Shown here one piece after another: positions 1 to 8,261 of a DNA stretch of 64,000 nucleotides. The stretch covers positions 124,001-188,000 of the forward strand of contig NZ_JBITLV010000007.1 in the NCBI RefSeq assembly GCF_044465595.1, written 5' to 3'. Under the pieces are notes generated by a model, which ran no database searches, was not told where the DNA came from, and worked only from the letters and a program-made list of their open reading frames with translations. Made by a program: the position numbers and the translations under genes. Each line of letters starts with the position of its first letter. Position 1 is the first letter of the stretch. This DNA is from Spongisporangium articulatum (GTDB taxonomy: Bacteria; Actinomycetota; Actinomycetes; Actinomycetales; Kineosporiaceae).

Positions 1-1118
1 TCGTCCTCGGCGCCCGCAACGCGCGACACCCCCTGCACCTGGACATCCCGGTCACCATCGCCGGGATGTCCTTCGGCGCCCTGAGCGCGCAGGCCAAGGA
101 GGCCCTGGGCCGGGGGGCGAGCGAGGCCGGGACGTCGACCACCACGGGCGACGGCGGGATGACCCCGGAGGAGCGTGATCAGTCGAAACACCTGGTCTAC
201 CAGTATCTCCCGTCCCGGTACGGGATGAACCCCGACGACCTGCGCAAGGCCGACGCGATCGAGGTTGTGCTCGGGCAGGGGGCCAAACCCGGCGGTGGGG
301 GCATGCTGCTGGGCCAGAAGATCTCCGACCGGGTCGCGCAGATGCGCACGTTGCCGCCCGGCATCGACCAGCGCAGCGCCTGCCGGCACCCGGACTGGAC
401 CGGCCCCGACGACCTGACCATCAAGATCGCCGAGCTGCGCGAGATCACCGACTGGGAGAAGCCGGTCTACGTGAAGGTGGGGGCCAGCCGCACCTACTAC
501 GACGTGAAGCTCGCGGTGCACGCCGGGGCCGACGTGGTGGTGGTCGACGGCATGCAGGGCGGGACGGCCGCCACCCAAGAGGTCTTCATCGAGCACGTGG
601 GCGTCCCGACGCTCGCCGCGGTGCCCCAGGCCGTGCAGGCGCTCCAGGAACTCGGGGTGCACCGACGCGCGGACGGCGTCCAGCTGATCGTCTCGGGCGG
701 CATCCGCACCGGCGCCGACGTCGCGAAGGCGATGGCCCTGGGCGCCGACGCCGTGGCGATCGGCACGGCCGCGCTCATCGCGCTGGGCGACAACGATCCC
801 CGCCACGACGCGGAGTACGCGGCGATCGGCTCGCGCGCCGGTTTCTACGACGACTTCCAGGACGGCCGCGACCCGGCCGGGATCTCCACCCAGGACCCGG
901 AACTCGGGGCCCGGCTCGACCCGCTGCTCGCGGGCCGACGACTGGCCAACTACCTGCGGGTCCTGACCCTGGAGGCGCAGACCATCGCCCGCGCCTGCGG
1001 TAAGGCCCATCTGCAGCACCTGGAACCGGAGGACCTGGTGGCCGTCACGATCGAGGCGGCCGCGATGGCCCGGGTCCCGCTGGCCGGTACCGACTGGATT
1101 CCCGGGGTGGGCGCATGA
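1..1118 (+). CDS. FMN-binding glutamate synthase-family protein (5' cut by window)
   Basis: The frame is open from base 3 to a TGA at 1116-1118, so the start lies outside the window. The visible ~372 residues match the FMN domain of the GltB large subunit and its GlxD/MgsC-type paralogs. They carry the loop GQGAKPGGGGMLLG, a KVGAS strand, and the FMN-phosphate segment SGGIRTGADVAKAMALGADA. The three-cysteine iron-sulfur ligand set of true GltB is not evident. The next gene overlaps it by 4 bases (ATGA). Family members of this kind act with an amidotransferase and a GXGXG subunit in N-methylglutamate-type or related amine pathways. With a sarcosine-oxidase-like neighbour, a role in methylated amine or amino-acid use is inferred. 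Substrate is unknown. Confidence 0.85.
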   Translation, partial: VLGARNARHPLHLDIPVTIAGMSFGALSAQAKEALGRGASEAGTSTTTGDGGMTPEERDQSKHLVYQYLPSRYGMNPDDLRKADAIEVVLGQGAKPGGGGMLLGQKISDRVAQMRTLPPGIDQRSACRHPDWTGPDDLTIKIAELREITDWEKPVYVKVGASRTYYDVKLAVHAGADVVVVDGMQGGTAATQEVFIEHVGVPTLAAVPQAVQALQELGVHRRADGVQLIVSGGIRTGADVAKAMALGADAVAIGTAALIALGDNDPRHDAEYAAIGSRAGFYDDFQDGRDPAGISTQDPELGARLDPLLAGRRLANYLRVLTLEAQTIARACGKAHLQHLEPEDLVAVTIEAAAMARVPLAGTDWIPGVGA

Positions 1119-2260
1119 GCGTCTACACCGAGTCCGGCACGATCGCCGTGATCGGGGCCGGCCTGATCGGCGCCGCGGCCGCCTGGCAGCTGGCCCGCCG
1201 TGGGCACCGGGTCACGCTGATCGAACGGGCCACCCCCGCGCACGACGGAGGCAGCTCGCACGGTTCGGCGCGGATCTTCCGGCACGCCTACCCCGACCCC
1301 TTCTACGCGGGTCTGGTCGGGCAGGCCCGGCGCGACTGGGACGACCTGGAGTCCGAGGCTCAGACCGCGCTGATCACCCGCACCGACGCCGTCGACTTCG
1401 GGGTGGTGCGCGACGTCCCGCGGCTGGCCGAGGTGCTGGCCGAGGTCGGTGTCCGGCACGAGGTGCTCCCCGCGCGCGCGGCGCGGGAACGGTGGCCGCA
1501 GATCGGGTTCGACACCGACGTGCTCTGGCACGAGGGGGCCGGGGTGCTGGACGCCGCCGAGTCGGTCGCCGCGATGGCCCGCCTCGCGCTGGAGGCCGGT
1601 GCGCAGCTGTGGACCGACTGGCCCGTCGCCCGGGTCACCGAGTTCGGGGGCCGGTACGAGCTGGTCGCCGAGGACGGGCGGGTGCTGGACGCCGATCGCG
1701 TGGTGGTCGCGGCCGGCGGCTGGTTGCCGTCCCTGCTGCCGAACCTGCCTCTGCCGGAAGGGTTCCGGCGGGCCCTGCCGCCCTTCGCCGTCCACCAGGA
1801 ACAGACGTTCCACTTCCCGTACCGGGACGGGTTCGCAGAGCGGACCTGGCCCACGATCATCCACAAGAGCGACGCGATGCAGGTCTACGCCCTGCCCGGC
1901 GGCACGGACGCGGGGCACATCGGGCAGAAGGTGGCGGAGTACGGCGCCGGGAGACTGATCCGGGACGCGAGTGCCGGCGACCGCCGCGTCTCCAGCGCGA
2001 ACCGTCGCCGGGTGACCGAGTACGTCGAGAGGTACCTGCCCGGACTGTCGCCGCGGCCGTACGGCGAGTCGTCCTGCGTCTGGACGGTCACCCCGACCGA
2101 GGACTTCGTGATCGACTGCGCGGGCGGCATCACCGTCGTGTCGGCCTGCAGCGGGCACGGGGCGAAGTTCGCCCCGCTGATCGGGCGGGTCGCGGCGGAC
2201 GTGGCGACGGGGCACGACATCCCCGCCCGGTTCCGGACCGGCTCGGCCCTGGCGGGCTAG
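1115..2260 (+). CDS. FAD-dependent oxidoreductase, monomeric sarcosine oxidase/N-methyltryptophan oxidase-like
   Basis: 381 residues, the usual length for monomeric sarcosine oxidases. A dinucleotide fold opens the protein (GAGLIGAAAAWQLARRG, residues ~14-30). Near the C-terminus are SSCVWTVTPTEDFVID, whose Cys321 aligns by position with the cysteine that covalently holds FAD in MSOX, and the family signature ACSGHGAKF. Such enzymes oxidise secondary amino acids and release H2O2. The ATG start overlaps the upstream stop (ATGA), so it is translationally coupled to the glutamate-synthase-like gene. Which N-methyl or cyclic amino acid is used cannot be read from the sequence. Confidence 0.85.
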   Translation: MSVYTESGTIAVIGAGLIGAAAAWQLARRGHRVTLIERATPAHDGGSSHGSARIFRHAYPDPFYAGLVGQARRDWDDLESEAQTALITRTDAVDFGVVRDVPRLAEVLAEVGVRHEVLPARAARERWPQIGFDTDVLWHEGAGVLDAAESVAAMARLALEAGAQLWTDWPVARVTEFGGRYELVAEDGRVLDADRVVVAAGGWLPSLLPNLPLPEGFRRALPPFAVHQEQTFHFPYRDGFAERTWPTIIHKSDAMQVYALPGGTDAGHIGQKVAEYGAGRLIRDASAGDRRVSSANRRRVTEYVERYLPGLSPRPYGESSCVWTVTPTEDFVIDCAGGITVVSACSGHGAKFAPLIGRVAADVATGHDIPARFRTGSALAG

Positions 2261-2265
2261 GACCC

Positions 2266-2931
2266 ATGGACGGTTCGGACACCGGTCGCCTGATCCGCAA
2301 CACCCTGGGCATCGCGCGCGACCGGGACCGCTCGGAACCGCTCGGTTCGCGGGCGCTCGAACAGGCCATCGCCCAGAACGCCCGCACCGCGCGGCTGCGC
2401 TCCGGCCTGTCCGTGGCCGAGATGGCCGACCGGGTGGGCATCTCGAAGGCCATGCTGTCGAAGATCGAGAACGCCCAGACGTCGTGCAGTCTCGCGACCT
2501 TGCACCGTCTGGCGCTGGGCCTCGACGTCCCGGTGACGGCGTTGCTGCGGGGCGCCGACGAGGAACGGGCGGCCGTCTACACGCCCGCCGGATCGGGCCC
2601 GCGGATCGCCCGCGCCGGCATCCACGACGGCCACGAGTACGAACTGCTCGGCGCGCTACGCGGCCAGCACAAGCGGCTGGAGTCGCTGATGGTCACCCTC
2701 ACCGAGGACAGTCAGAGCTACCCGATGTTCCAGCACCCGGGCACCGAGTTCATCCACCTCTTGGAGGGCGAGATGGCTTACGGGCACGGCGATTCCGTCT
2801 ACCACCTGGCGCCCGGCGACTCGTTGCAGTTCGACGGCGAGGGCCCGCACGGGCCGGTCGAGCTGCCGAGCCTGCCCGCCCGGCCGGTGCGGTTCCTGTC
2901 GGTGATCGCCTTCCCCGACAGCACCCCCTGA
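2266..2931 (+). CDS. XRE-family transcriptional regulator with C-terminal cupin domain
   Basis: 221 residues. A helix-turn-helix lies at about 35-85 (RLRSGLSVAEMADRVGISKA) and a cupin sensor barrel follows, including FQHPGTEFIHLLEGEM and YHLAPGDSLQF. This architecture is typical of regulators of amine and amino-acid catabolism such as PuuR-type proteins, where the cupin binds the pathway ligand. The ATG at 2266 follows the oxidase stop by 5 bases, making it the third gene of the operon. I chose it over far upstream starts because those would overlap the whole oxidase. It probably controls its own operon; the ligand is unknown. Confidence 0.85.
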   Translation: MDGSDTGRLIRNTLGIARDRDRSEPLGSRALEQAIAQNARTARLRSGLSVAEMADRVGISKAMLSKIENAQTSCSLATLHRLALGLDVPVTALLRGADEERAAVYTPAGSGPRIARAGIHDGHEYELLGALRGQHKRLESLMVTLTEDSQSYPMFQHPGTEFIHLLEGEMAYGHGDSVYHLAPGDSLQFDGEGPHGPVELPSLPARPVRFLSVIAFPDSTP

Positions 2932-2936
2932 GGCAC

Positions 2937-4316
2937 TCAGGACCCGGGCCGCACCGGCAGCGTGACCACGAGCACGGTCTCGTCGACCCGACGCTCGATC
3001 TCGATCGTCCCACCGTGCCGCTCGACGACGATGCGCCGTGCCACATCCAGCCCCAGCCCGGCGCCCTGCCCGACGGGCTTCGTCGTGAAGAACGGGTCGA
3101 ACGCACGCTGGGCCACGGACGACGTCATGCCGGGCCCGGTGTCGCCGATCTCGACCACCACGTCGTCGCCCGCCGAGCGCGTCGCGAGCCGCAGCGTCCC
3201 CGCACCCGTCATGGCGTCCACGGCGTTGTCGATCAGGTTCGTCCAGACCTGGTTCAGCTCACCCGCGTACGCCTCGACGCGCGGCACGTCGGCACCGAAG
3301 TCCCGGACCACGTCGACGCCCACCAACTGGGAGGTGAGCATGGCCAGCGTGCTCTCCAGCCCCTCCGTCAGGTCGACGAGCTGCACGGACGCGCGGTCCA
3401 TCTGCGTGTAGGAACGCACCGCGCCGATGAGCTTCGAGATCCGGGTGGTCGACTCCCGGACGTCGGCCAGCAGCGACGAGGCGCTCAGCGTCGCAGACAC
3501 CCACTGCAGCGCCGGGCCCAACGTGGCGTCGTCCAGCACCTCTGCCACCCGGTCGAGCCAGGCGACGTCGGCCCCGGCCCCGGCCAGGGCCGGCGCGAGG
3601 GTCCAGGCGTCGTCGACGCCCCGGTCGTCGAGCCAGTCCGACAGCTCGTCCTCCCGGTCGGCGAGCGCCAGCGGGCTGAGCGATGCCGGGGCCAGCGACT
3701 GCCGCAACCCGTCCAGACTCGCGAAGGACGCTGCCGGAAGGCCCTTCTCGGCCAACGAGCGGAGCGAGCTGCTGATCGTCGCGAGGGTCGCGTCGAGGTC
3801 GGCCACGGCCCGCGTCGCCGCCGCGGCCGGGTTGTTGATCTCGTGCGCCAGCCCCGCGGCCAGCGTGCCCAGGGCCAGCAGGGACTCCGCCTGCCGGGCG
3901 TTGGCCTCGACGGTCCGGGCGAACCCGAACAGGCCCTGCACGATGTGCCCGGACAGCGGCGACCAGGTGTCGGTCAGCCGGCGCAGGTCCGGCGACGCCA
4001 CCCGCAGCGCCACGCCCGGCTCGCCGCCGCGGCCGGTGGCGAGGTACACCCCGCGCTCGTCCCAGGCGCGGAAGCCGCCGGCCCAGCGTCCGGACTCCAT
4101 CCGCCCGAAGACCTCGGTCTCGCGACCGTTGCGCCGCACGAGCTCGATCGAACCCGTCACGACCAGGTACCAGTGGTCGGCCGGGTCCCCCTGCGTCCAC
4201 AGCTGCTCGCCCGCGACGATCGGCACGGCCTCGCCGGCCGCCGCGAGCTCGGTCAGCTGGGCGTCGGTGAGCCCCTGCAGGATTTCCAGTGGGCGCAGCA
4301 GTTCGCGGTCGATCAC
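2937..4316 (-). CDS. Soluble sensor histidine kinase with N-terminal cyclic-nucleotide-binding-type domain
   Basis: 459 residues from a GTG start. Residues ~10-110 form a Crp/cNMP-type beta-roll (EQLWTQGDPADHWYLVVTGS). The H-box LAHEINNPAAAA places the phospho-acceptor at His158. The ATPase domain has an N-box (NLIDNAVDAM), DTGPGM, and GLGLDVARRIV. No transmembrane segment is visible, so it should be cytosolic. About 130 residues separate the H-box from the next kinase motifs, longer than usual. No response regulator is adjacent, so it is an orphan kinase. Whether the roll still binds a nucleotide is not established. Confidence 0.85.
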   Translation of the reverse strand: MIDRELLRPLEILQGLTDAQLTELAAAGEAVPIVAGEQLWTQGDPADHWYLVVTGSIELVRRNGRETEVFGRMESGRWAGGFRAWDERGVYLATGRGGEPGVALRVASPDLRRLTDTWSPLSGHIVQGLFGFARTVEANARQAESLLALGTLAAGLAHEINNPAAAATRAVADLDATLATISSSLRSLAEKGLPAASFASLDGLRQSLAPASLSPLALADREDELSDWLDDRGVDDAWTLAPALAGAGADVAWLDRVAEVLDDATLGPALQWVSATLSASSLLADVRESTTRISKLIGAVRSYTQMDRASVQLVDLTEGLESTLAMLTSQLVGVDVVRDFGADVPRVEAYAGELNQVWTNLIDNAVDAMTGAGTLRLATRSAGDDVVVEIGDTGPGMTSSVAQRAFDPFFTTKPVGQGAGLGLDVARRIVVERHGGTIEIERRVDETVLVVTLPVRPGS

Positions 4317-4339
4317 CGGGTCATTGTGCCCACGAGGCG

Positions 4340-4879
4340 CTAATAGACGGATCCCGGGACCCGGACGAACTTCCGGACCGTGCGCGTGCGGTTCCCGTCC
4401 GGGACGGTCACGTAGGCGCAGACCGCCCGGTACTGGTCCGCGGAGACCTGGGCGACGGTCTGGAGAACCGTGGCCCCATCGGCACCTACGCTCCGTAGCG
4501 CCTCACCCACCACATCGAACTGCTGGTCGGACTCGGCGGCCCGCAGGCAGGTCGAGTCGTCGACCGGCCCGTCATCCGTGGTGTCGTCGGACTCGTCGTA
4601 GTCGTCGGGCACCTCGATGCCGCGCAGCACCGCCCGCACTTCGCCGCCGGCGGGCAGGTCGCGGGCCGAGACCTGCAACGTCACGGCGACCGACCGCTCG
4701 GCCAGGCCCTGCGCGCTCAGGAGGATCTCGGGGCCGGACGCCGCCGATGTCGCCGATGCCGCCGATGTCGCCTCGCCGTCCCCCCGCGCGAAGGCCCAGG
4801 CCCCGAGCCCCACGACGAGCAGAATGACGACGGCCCCGGAGATGCCCAGCAGCCAGACCTTGCGTTGATCAATCCCCAT
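4340..4879 (-). CDS. Hypothetical membrane-anchored extracytoplasmic protein
   Basis: 179 residues, not recognised. One transmembrane anchor sits at residues ~8-31 (LLGISGAVVILLVVGLGAWA) after a short basic N-terminus. An Ala/Ser-rich linker follows, then a likely beta-rich outer domain with an acidic patch around DDYDESDDTTDD and two cysteines that could form a disulfide. The C-terminus is basic (TRTVRKFVRVPG). It lies between the BTAD regulator and the histidine kinase on the same strand, with short gaps of 18 and 23 bases, so it could be co-transcribed with them. Confidence 0.65.
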   Translation of the reverse strand: MGIDQRKVWLLGISGAVVILLVVGLGAWAFARGDGEATSAASATSAASGPEILLSAQGLAERSVAVTLQVSARDLPAGGEVRAVLRGIEVPDDYDESDDTTDDGPVDDSTCLRAAESDQQFDVVGEALRSVGADGATVLQTVAQVSADQYRAVCAYVTVPDGNRTRTVRKFVRVPGSVY

Positions 4880-4897
4880 GATGATCAGGACGTTAAC

Positions 4898-6730
4898 TCA
4901 TCTCACGACGTCTGCCACGGAAACGAGATCTTCGTCCAGCAGCGGGCTACGCAGCGGTGCGGCCAGGGCCCGCGCGGCGGCCAGCGCCCCGTCGTCCCCG
5001 AGCCGGTACCGGTGCACGGCGGCGCGGGCCCCGAACTCGCGCATCCCGGCCCGGTCGGCGGTACGGGCCAGGTCGGCCACCCACGCCCCGGCCTCGGGTC
5101 GCTCGTAGGTCACGCCGACCCCCGCCAACGCGTCGAGGACGTGGGCCTGCGCCCAGACGTAGGCGTCGGGCAGCCGCCGGGCGCGCACGAGACCGTCGAG
5201 CAGGATCGCCACCGCGCCCGGGCCGTCACCCCGGGCGGCCGCGAGCACCCCCAGGCCCCGGGCGGCCATCCCCTCCCAGCACGGGTCGCCGATCTGGCAG
5301 CCCAGCGCGAACGACCTCTCCAGCCGGTCGGCGGCCGCGCTCAGGTCACCGGCGGCGAGGTCGACGTCGGCCCGCAGCGACTCGGGCCACGGGACGAAGG
5401 TCGTCCAGCCGCAGGCCTGTGACCGGGCCGTCGACTCGTCGAGCGCCGTGGCCGCCTCGTCGTAGTCGCCCCGCAGCAGGTGTACCCGCCCGATCATCGA
5501 CAACGCGTAGGCCCGGCGCCGTTCTCCGGCCGGCCCCGGCGCCGACACGTCGAGTGCGGCCCGCAACGGGTACAGCGCCGCGTCGTAGAAGCCCTGGTCG
5601 CTCAGGGCCGCACCGCGCACGGTCTCGATCATGGCCCGGGTGTCGGGCCTCGGGGCGCCGTGGGACTCGGCCGCCAGCAGGTGCTTCTGCGCGAGTTCGT
5701 AGCCCCCGCGCAGGAATTCGACGTACCCGAGTTCCGTGTGGGCCTGGGCCACCACGTCCGGGCTCGCACCGGGGACGGCGAGGGCTGCGTGCAGGTCGTA
5801 CGCCCCCTCCTCGTCCGACCCGCGGGCCGCGTGCACCAGCGCCGTGCCGGAGGCGACCAGGCAGCGGGCCAGCAGCGGGCCGTCGTCCAGCCCCCGCGCC
5901 TCGGCCACCGCGCGGGCCAGCACCTCGAGCCCGGCGGCCGTCGCCCCGGCCCCGACGGCCGCCTCCCCGGCCAGCAACTGGGCCTCCACGGCCACCGCTC
6001 CGGTCGCCACGGGCCGGGCCGCGGTCGGCCCCGCCCGCAACGCCGCCGTCAGCTGGGCCCCGGGCTGGACCCCGAGCTCGCGGGCGAACAGTTCCCGGCA
6101 CGCCTCGGCCGCCCGCTGCGCCGCCACGGGCAGGCCGGCCATCGCGAGCGTGCGGACCAGCAGCGTCTGGAAGTTCTCCTCCAGCGGGTTCAGCCCGACC
6201 AGCCGGGCCGCGACGTCCGAGGCCTCCCGGGCCGACCCGCGCGCCAGTTGCGAGATCGCCGTCTCGTGCAGCAGCGACTCGACCGTTCCCCGGACCTGCC
6301 GGCGCTGCGCCTCGAGCCAGATCTCGAACCCGGGACTGTCGGGAAAGGCCATACCCGCCAACAGATCCGACCCGACGTTCGGATCGTCGGCGGTCAGGTC
6401 GAGGACGTCGACCCGCGGCTCGAGCCCGGCCGGCCAGTCGGGTTCGAGCGGGTCGCCCCGGAAGCCCTTCGGGTGGTCGACGAGGCGGCGCAACTGGGTC
6501 AGGTTCCAGCGCAGGGCCGCCAGCGGGTCGTCGGCCTCCGCGAACAGCAGCTCGGCCAGCTGCGACCGGCCCGCGGGGGCTCCGCGCAGCAGCAGGTAGG
6601 CGAGCAGGCCCCACACCTTGTTCCCGCGTGGGGCCTGCACCGCCGCACCGGCCCGGACGACGCGGGGGGCACCGAGGAGATGGATCTGGAGCACCGTCGT
6701 CGCACCTCCGTCTCGTCCGGACGCGTTCAC
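4898..6730 (-). CDS. BTAD-domain transcriptional regulator (SARP/AfsR-like) with TPR-type tail
   Basis: 610 residues. An OmpR-type winged helix covers ~15-90 (RGNKVWGLLAYLLLRG). A bacterial transcriptional activation domain follows to ~235, ending with the family hallmark LFARELGVQPGAQLTAAL. The rest is helical, alanine-rich repeat sequence like tetratricopeptide repeats, with no P-loop NTPase domain. It belongs to the SARP/BTAD class, which activates accessory or secondary-metabolism genes in actinobacteria. It starts 6 bases after the DUF4242 gene and is probably in its operon. Targets are unknown. Confidence 0.85.
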   Translation of the reverse strand: MNASGRDGGATTVLQIHLLGAPRVVRAGAAVQAPRGNKVWGLLAYLLLRGAPAGRSQLAELLFAEADDPLAALRWNLTQLRRLVDHPKGFRGDPLEPDWPAGLEPRVDVLDLTADDPNVGSDLLAGMAFPDSPGFEIWLEAQRRQVRGTVESLLHETAISQLARGSAREASDVAARLVGLNPLEENFQTLLVRTLAMAGLPVAAQRAAEACRELFARELGVQPGAQLTAALRAGPTAARPVATGAVAVEAQLLAGEAAVGAGATAAGLEVLARAVAEARGLDDGPLLARCLVASGTALVHAARGSDEEGAYDLHAALAVPGASPDVVAQAHTELGYVEFLRGGYELAQKHLLAAESHGAPRPDTRAMIETVRGAALSDQGFYDAALYPLRAALDVSAPGPAGERRRAYALSMIGRVHLLRGDYDEAATALDESTARSQACGWTTFVPWPESLRADVDLAAGDLSAAADRLERSFALGCQIGDPCWEGMAARGLGVLAAARGDGPGAVAILLDGLVRARRLPDAYVWAQAHVLDALAGVGVTYERPEAGAWVADLARTADRAGMREFGARAAVHRYRLGDDGALAAARALAAPLRSPLLDEDLVSVADVVR

Positions 6731-6736
6731 GACCGG

Positions 6737-7012
6737 TCAGCCCTCGGCCGTGGTCGGGTCCACCACCGCGCGCACGGCCACCACCGAGTCGGCGGGGAAC
6801 CCGCCGCGCCGGGCGTGCTCTCGGACCTGGTCGGCGTCGCCCGCCACGTACACGCAGTACATCTTGTCGTCGGTGACGTAGCTGTGGACCCACTGGACGG
6901 AACCGCCCAGCTCGCCCAGCACCGCGTTGGACTTCTGCGCCACGTCCTGGAGGTCCTGCGCGGACGAACCGCCCAGACCCGGAATCTCCCGCTCGATCAC
7001 GTACTTCGGCAT
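6737..7012 (-). CDS. DUF4242 family protein (SCO4226-like)
   Basis: 91 residues with the DUF4242 ferredoxin-like fold pattern: a strand MPKYVIEREIPG, a helix, WVHSYVTDDKMYCVYVAGD, and a closing helix-strand REHARRGGFPADSV. SCO4226 of Streptomyces, in this family, binds nickel. Here the metal-ligand residues cannot be assigned by eye. A clear ribosome-binding site (AGGAGA, 6 bases before ATG) supports the start. It heads a probable two-gene unit with the BTAD regulator and might supply a small ligand-binding or sensory partner, which is inference only. Confidence 0.75.
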   Translation of the reverse strand: MPKYVIEREIPGLGGSSAQDLQDVAQKSNAVLGELGGSVQWVHSYVTDDKMYCVYVAGDADQVREHARRGGFPADSVVAVRAVVDPTTAEG

Positions 7013-7137
7013 GATTCTCTCCTGTTGCTTGCGATGTTTCCGGCGATGAACCGCTCTGTCGGGGTCGAGATTTCCGGCCGAACGTTTGACGGAGCGGTTG
7101 ACCGATCGCGCGGCCGGGCGGACGTAGGGTCGGGTTC

Positions 7138-8238
7138 ATGGCCGACGCACAGGTCGCGGCCACTCCTCAGGGGGCCCTGCCGCCCCTGCACGACGAGTGG
7201 CTGCGGGCGCTCACCGGCATCAGCCACCCCGCGTCGGAGCCCAAGGCGACGTGCGGGGACTGCGTCATGTGTGCGGGCGTCGAACGGTCGGGCAGCCGGG
7301 TCACGTTCTCGCCGACCATCAAGTGCTGCAGTTACGTCCCACATCTGGCCAACTTCCTGGCCGGGCGCTCGTTGCGCGGGCCCGGGGCCGACTCGGTCCG
7401 CGCCCGCATCGCCCGGCGGACGGGGGTGACGCCGCTGGGTGTGGGTCTGAGCCACGCGGACGTGCTGCACATGGTCGGCGCCCAGGCCCATTTCGGCCGG
7501 GCGGCCGTCGTCCGGTGCCCGCACTTCGTGGCGGAGACGCAGGGCTGTGCGATCTGGGCGACCCGCAACGCGGTCTGCTCGACGTGGTTCTGCAAGCACG
7601 AGCGCGGCGCCGTCGGGCAGCGGTTCTGGCACGCCGTGCGCGACCTGCTGATCGCGGCGGAGGAACGGGTCGCCTACCGCTGTCTGGTGGAGGACGACCG
7701 GCTGCCGCAGGAGCAGGTGGACGACGTCCTCGGCCACCGAGCGCAGGTGCGCGCGACCATCGCCGCGGCCCAGGCGGAAACCCCCGTGCCGCAGCCGCGT
7801 CCGGCGTCCCTCCCGGACGAGGAACCGGGCTGGTACGAGCGGATGTGGGGCGGCTGGGCCGGGCGCGAGGAGGAGTGGTACCTGCGCTGCGCCGACAGCG
7901 TGGACGGGATGGACGACGCCGAGCTCGCGTCGTGGATGGACGGCGTGCGCCGGCTGGTCGAGGCCGTCCAGGCCCGCTCGGCGGAGGTCGAAGCCGTCGA
8001 CGTGCCCCAGAACCCCACCTTCGCACCGGGAATCGGGAGCGAGGCCACGGTCGACGTGCTGCGCCTGATCGGCTACTCCCCCTTCGACCCGCTCGTGCTG
8101 CCCGCGGAGCTGCAGTCGTCGTTGCGCGCACTCGACGGCCGCCCGCTCGAGGAGGTGCAGGCCGCGCTCGAGGCGAGCGGCGGCGTCCGGCTGGACGACG
8201 ACCTGCTGGTCAGCCTGGCCGACTTCGGCCTGGTCTGA
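7138..8238 (+). CDS. Cysteine-rich protein resembling YkgJ-type zinc/iron-chelating domain
   Basis: 366 residues. The N-terminal ~165 residues hold clustered cysteines: CGDCVMC, KCC, RCPHF, GCAIW, VCSTWFCKHE. The order of a CxxCxxC block, a CC pair, CPH, and C-(I/x)-x-x-R...C...C resembles the YkgJ-like Fe/Zn-chelating domain, but the spacing is divergent. The C-terminal half has no recognised domain: a Trp-rich stretch (WYERMWGGW), a helical region and an acidic tail. It is divergently transcribed from the DUF4242-BTAD unit. A metal-binding role is inferred from the cysteines; no enzymatic function is claimed. Confidence 0.6.
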   Translation: MADAQVAATPQGALPPLHDEWLRALTGISHPASEPKATCGDCVMCAGVERSGSRVTFSPTIKCCSYVPHLANFLAGRSLRGPGADSVRARIARRTGVTPLGVGLSHADVLHMVGAQAHFGRAAVVRCPHFVAETQGCAIWATRNAVCSTWFCKHERGAVGQRFWHAVRDLLIAAEERVAYRCLVEDDRLPQEQVDDVLGHRAQVRATIAAAQAETPVPQPRPASLPDEEPGWYERMWGGWAGREEEWYLRCADSVDGMDDAELASWMDGVRRLVEAVQARSAEVEAVDVPQNPTFAPGIGSEATVDVLRLIGYSPFDPLVLPAELQSSLRALDGRPLEEVQAALEASGGVRLDDDLLVSLADFGLV

Positions 8239-8261
8239 ATTCCTCGGCGCCTTCCGTACGG

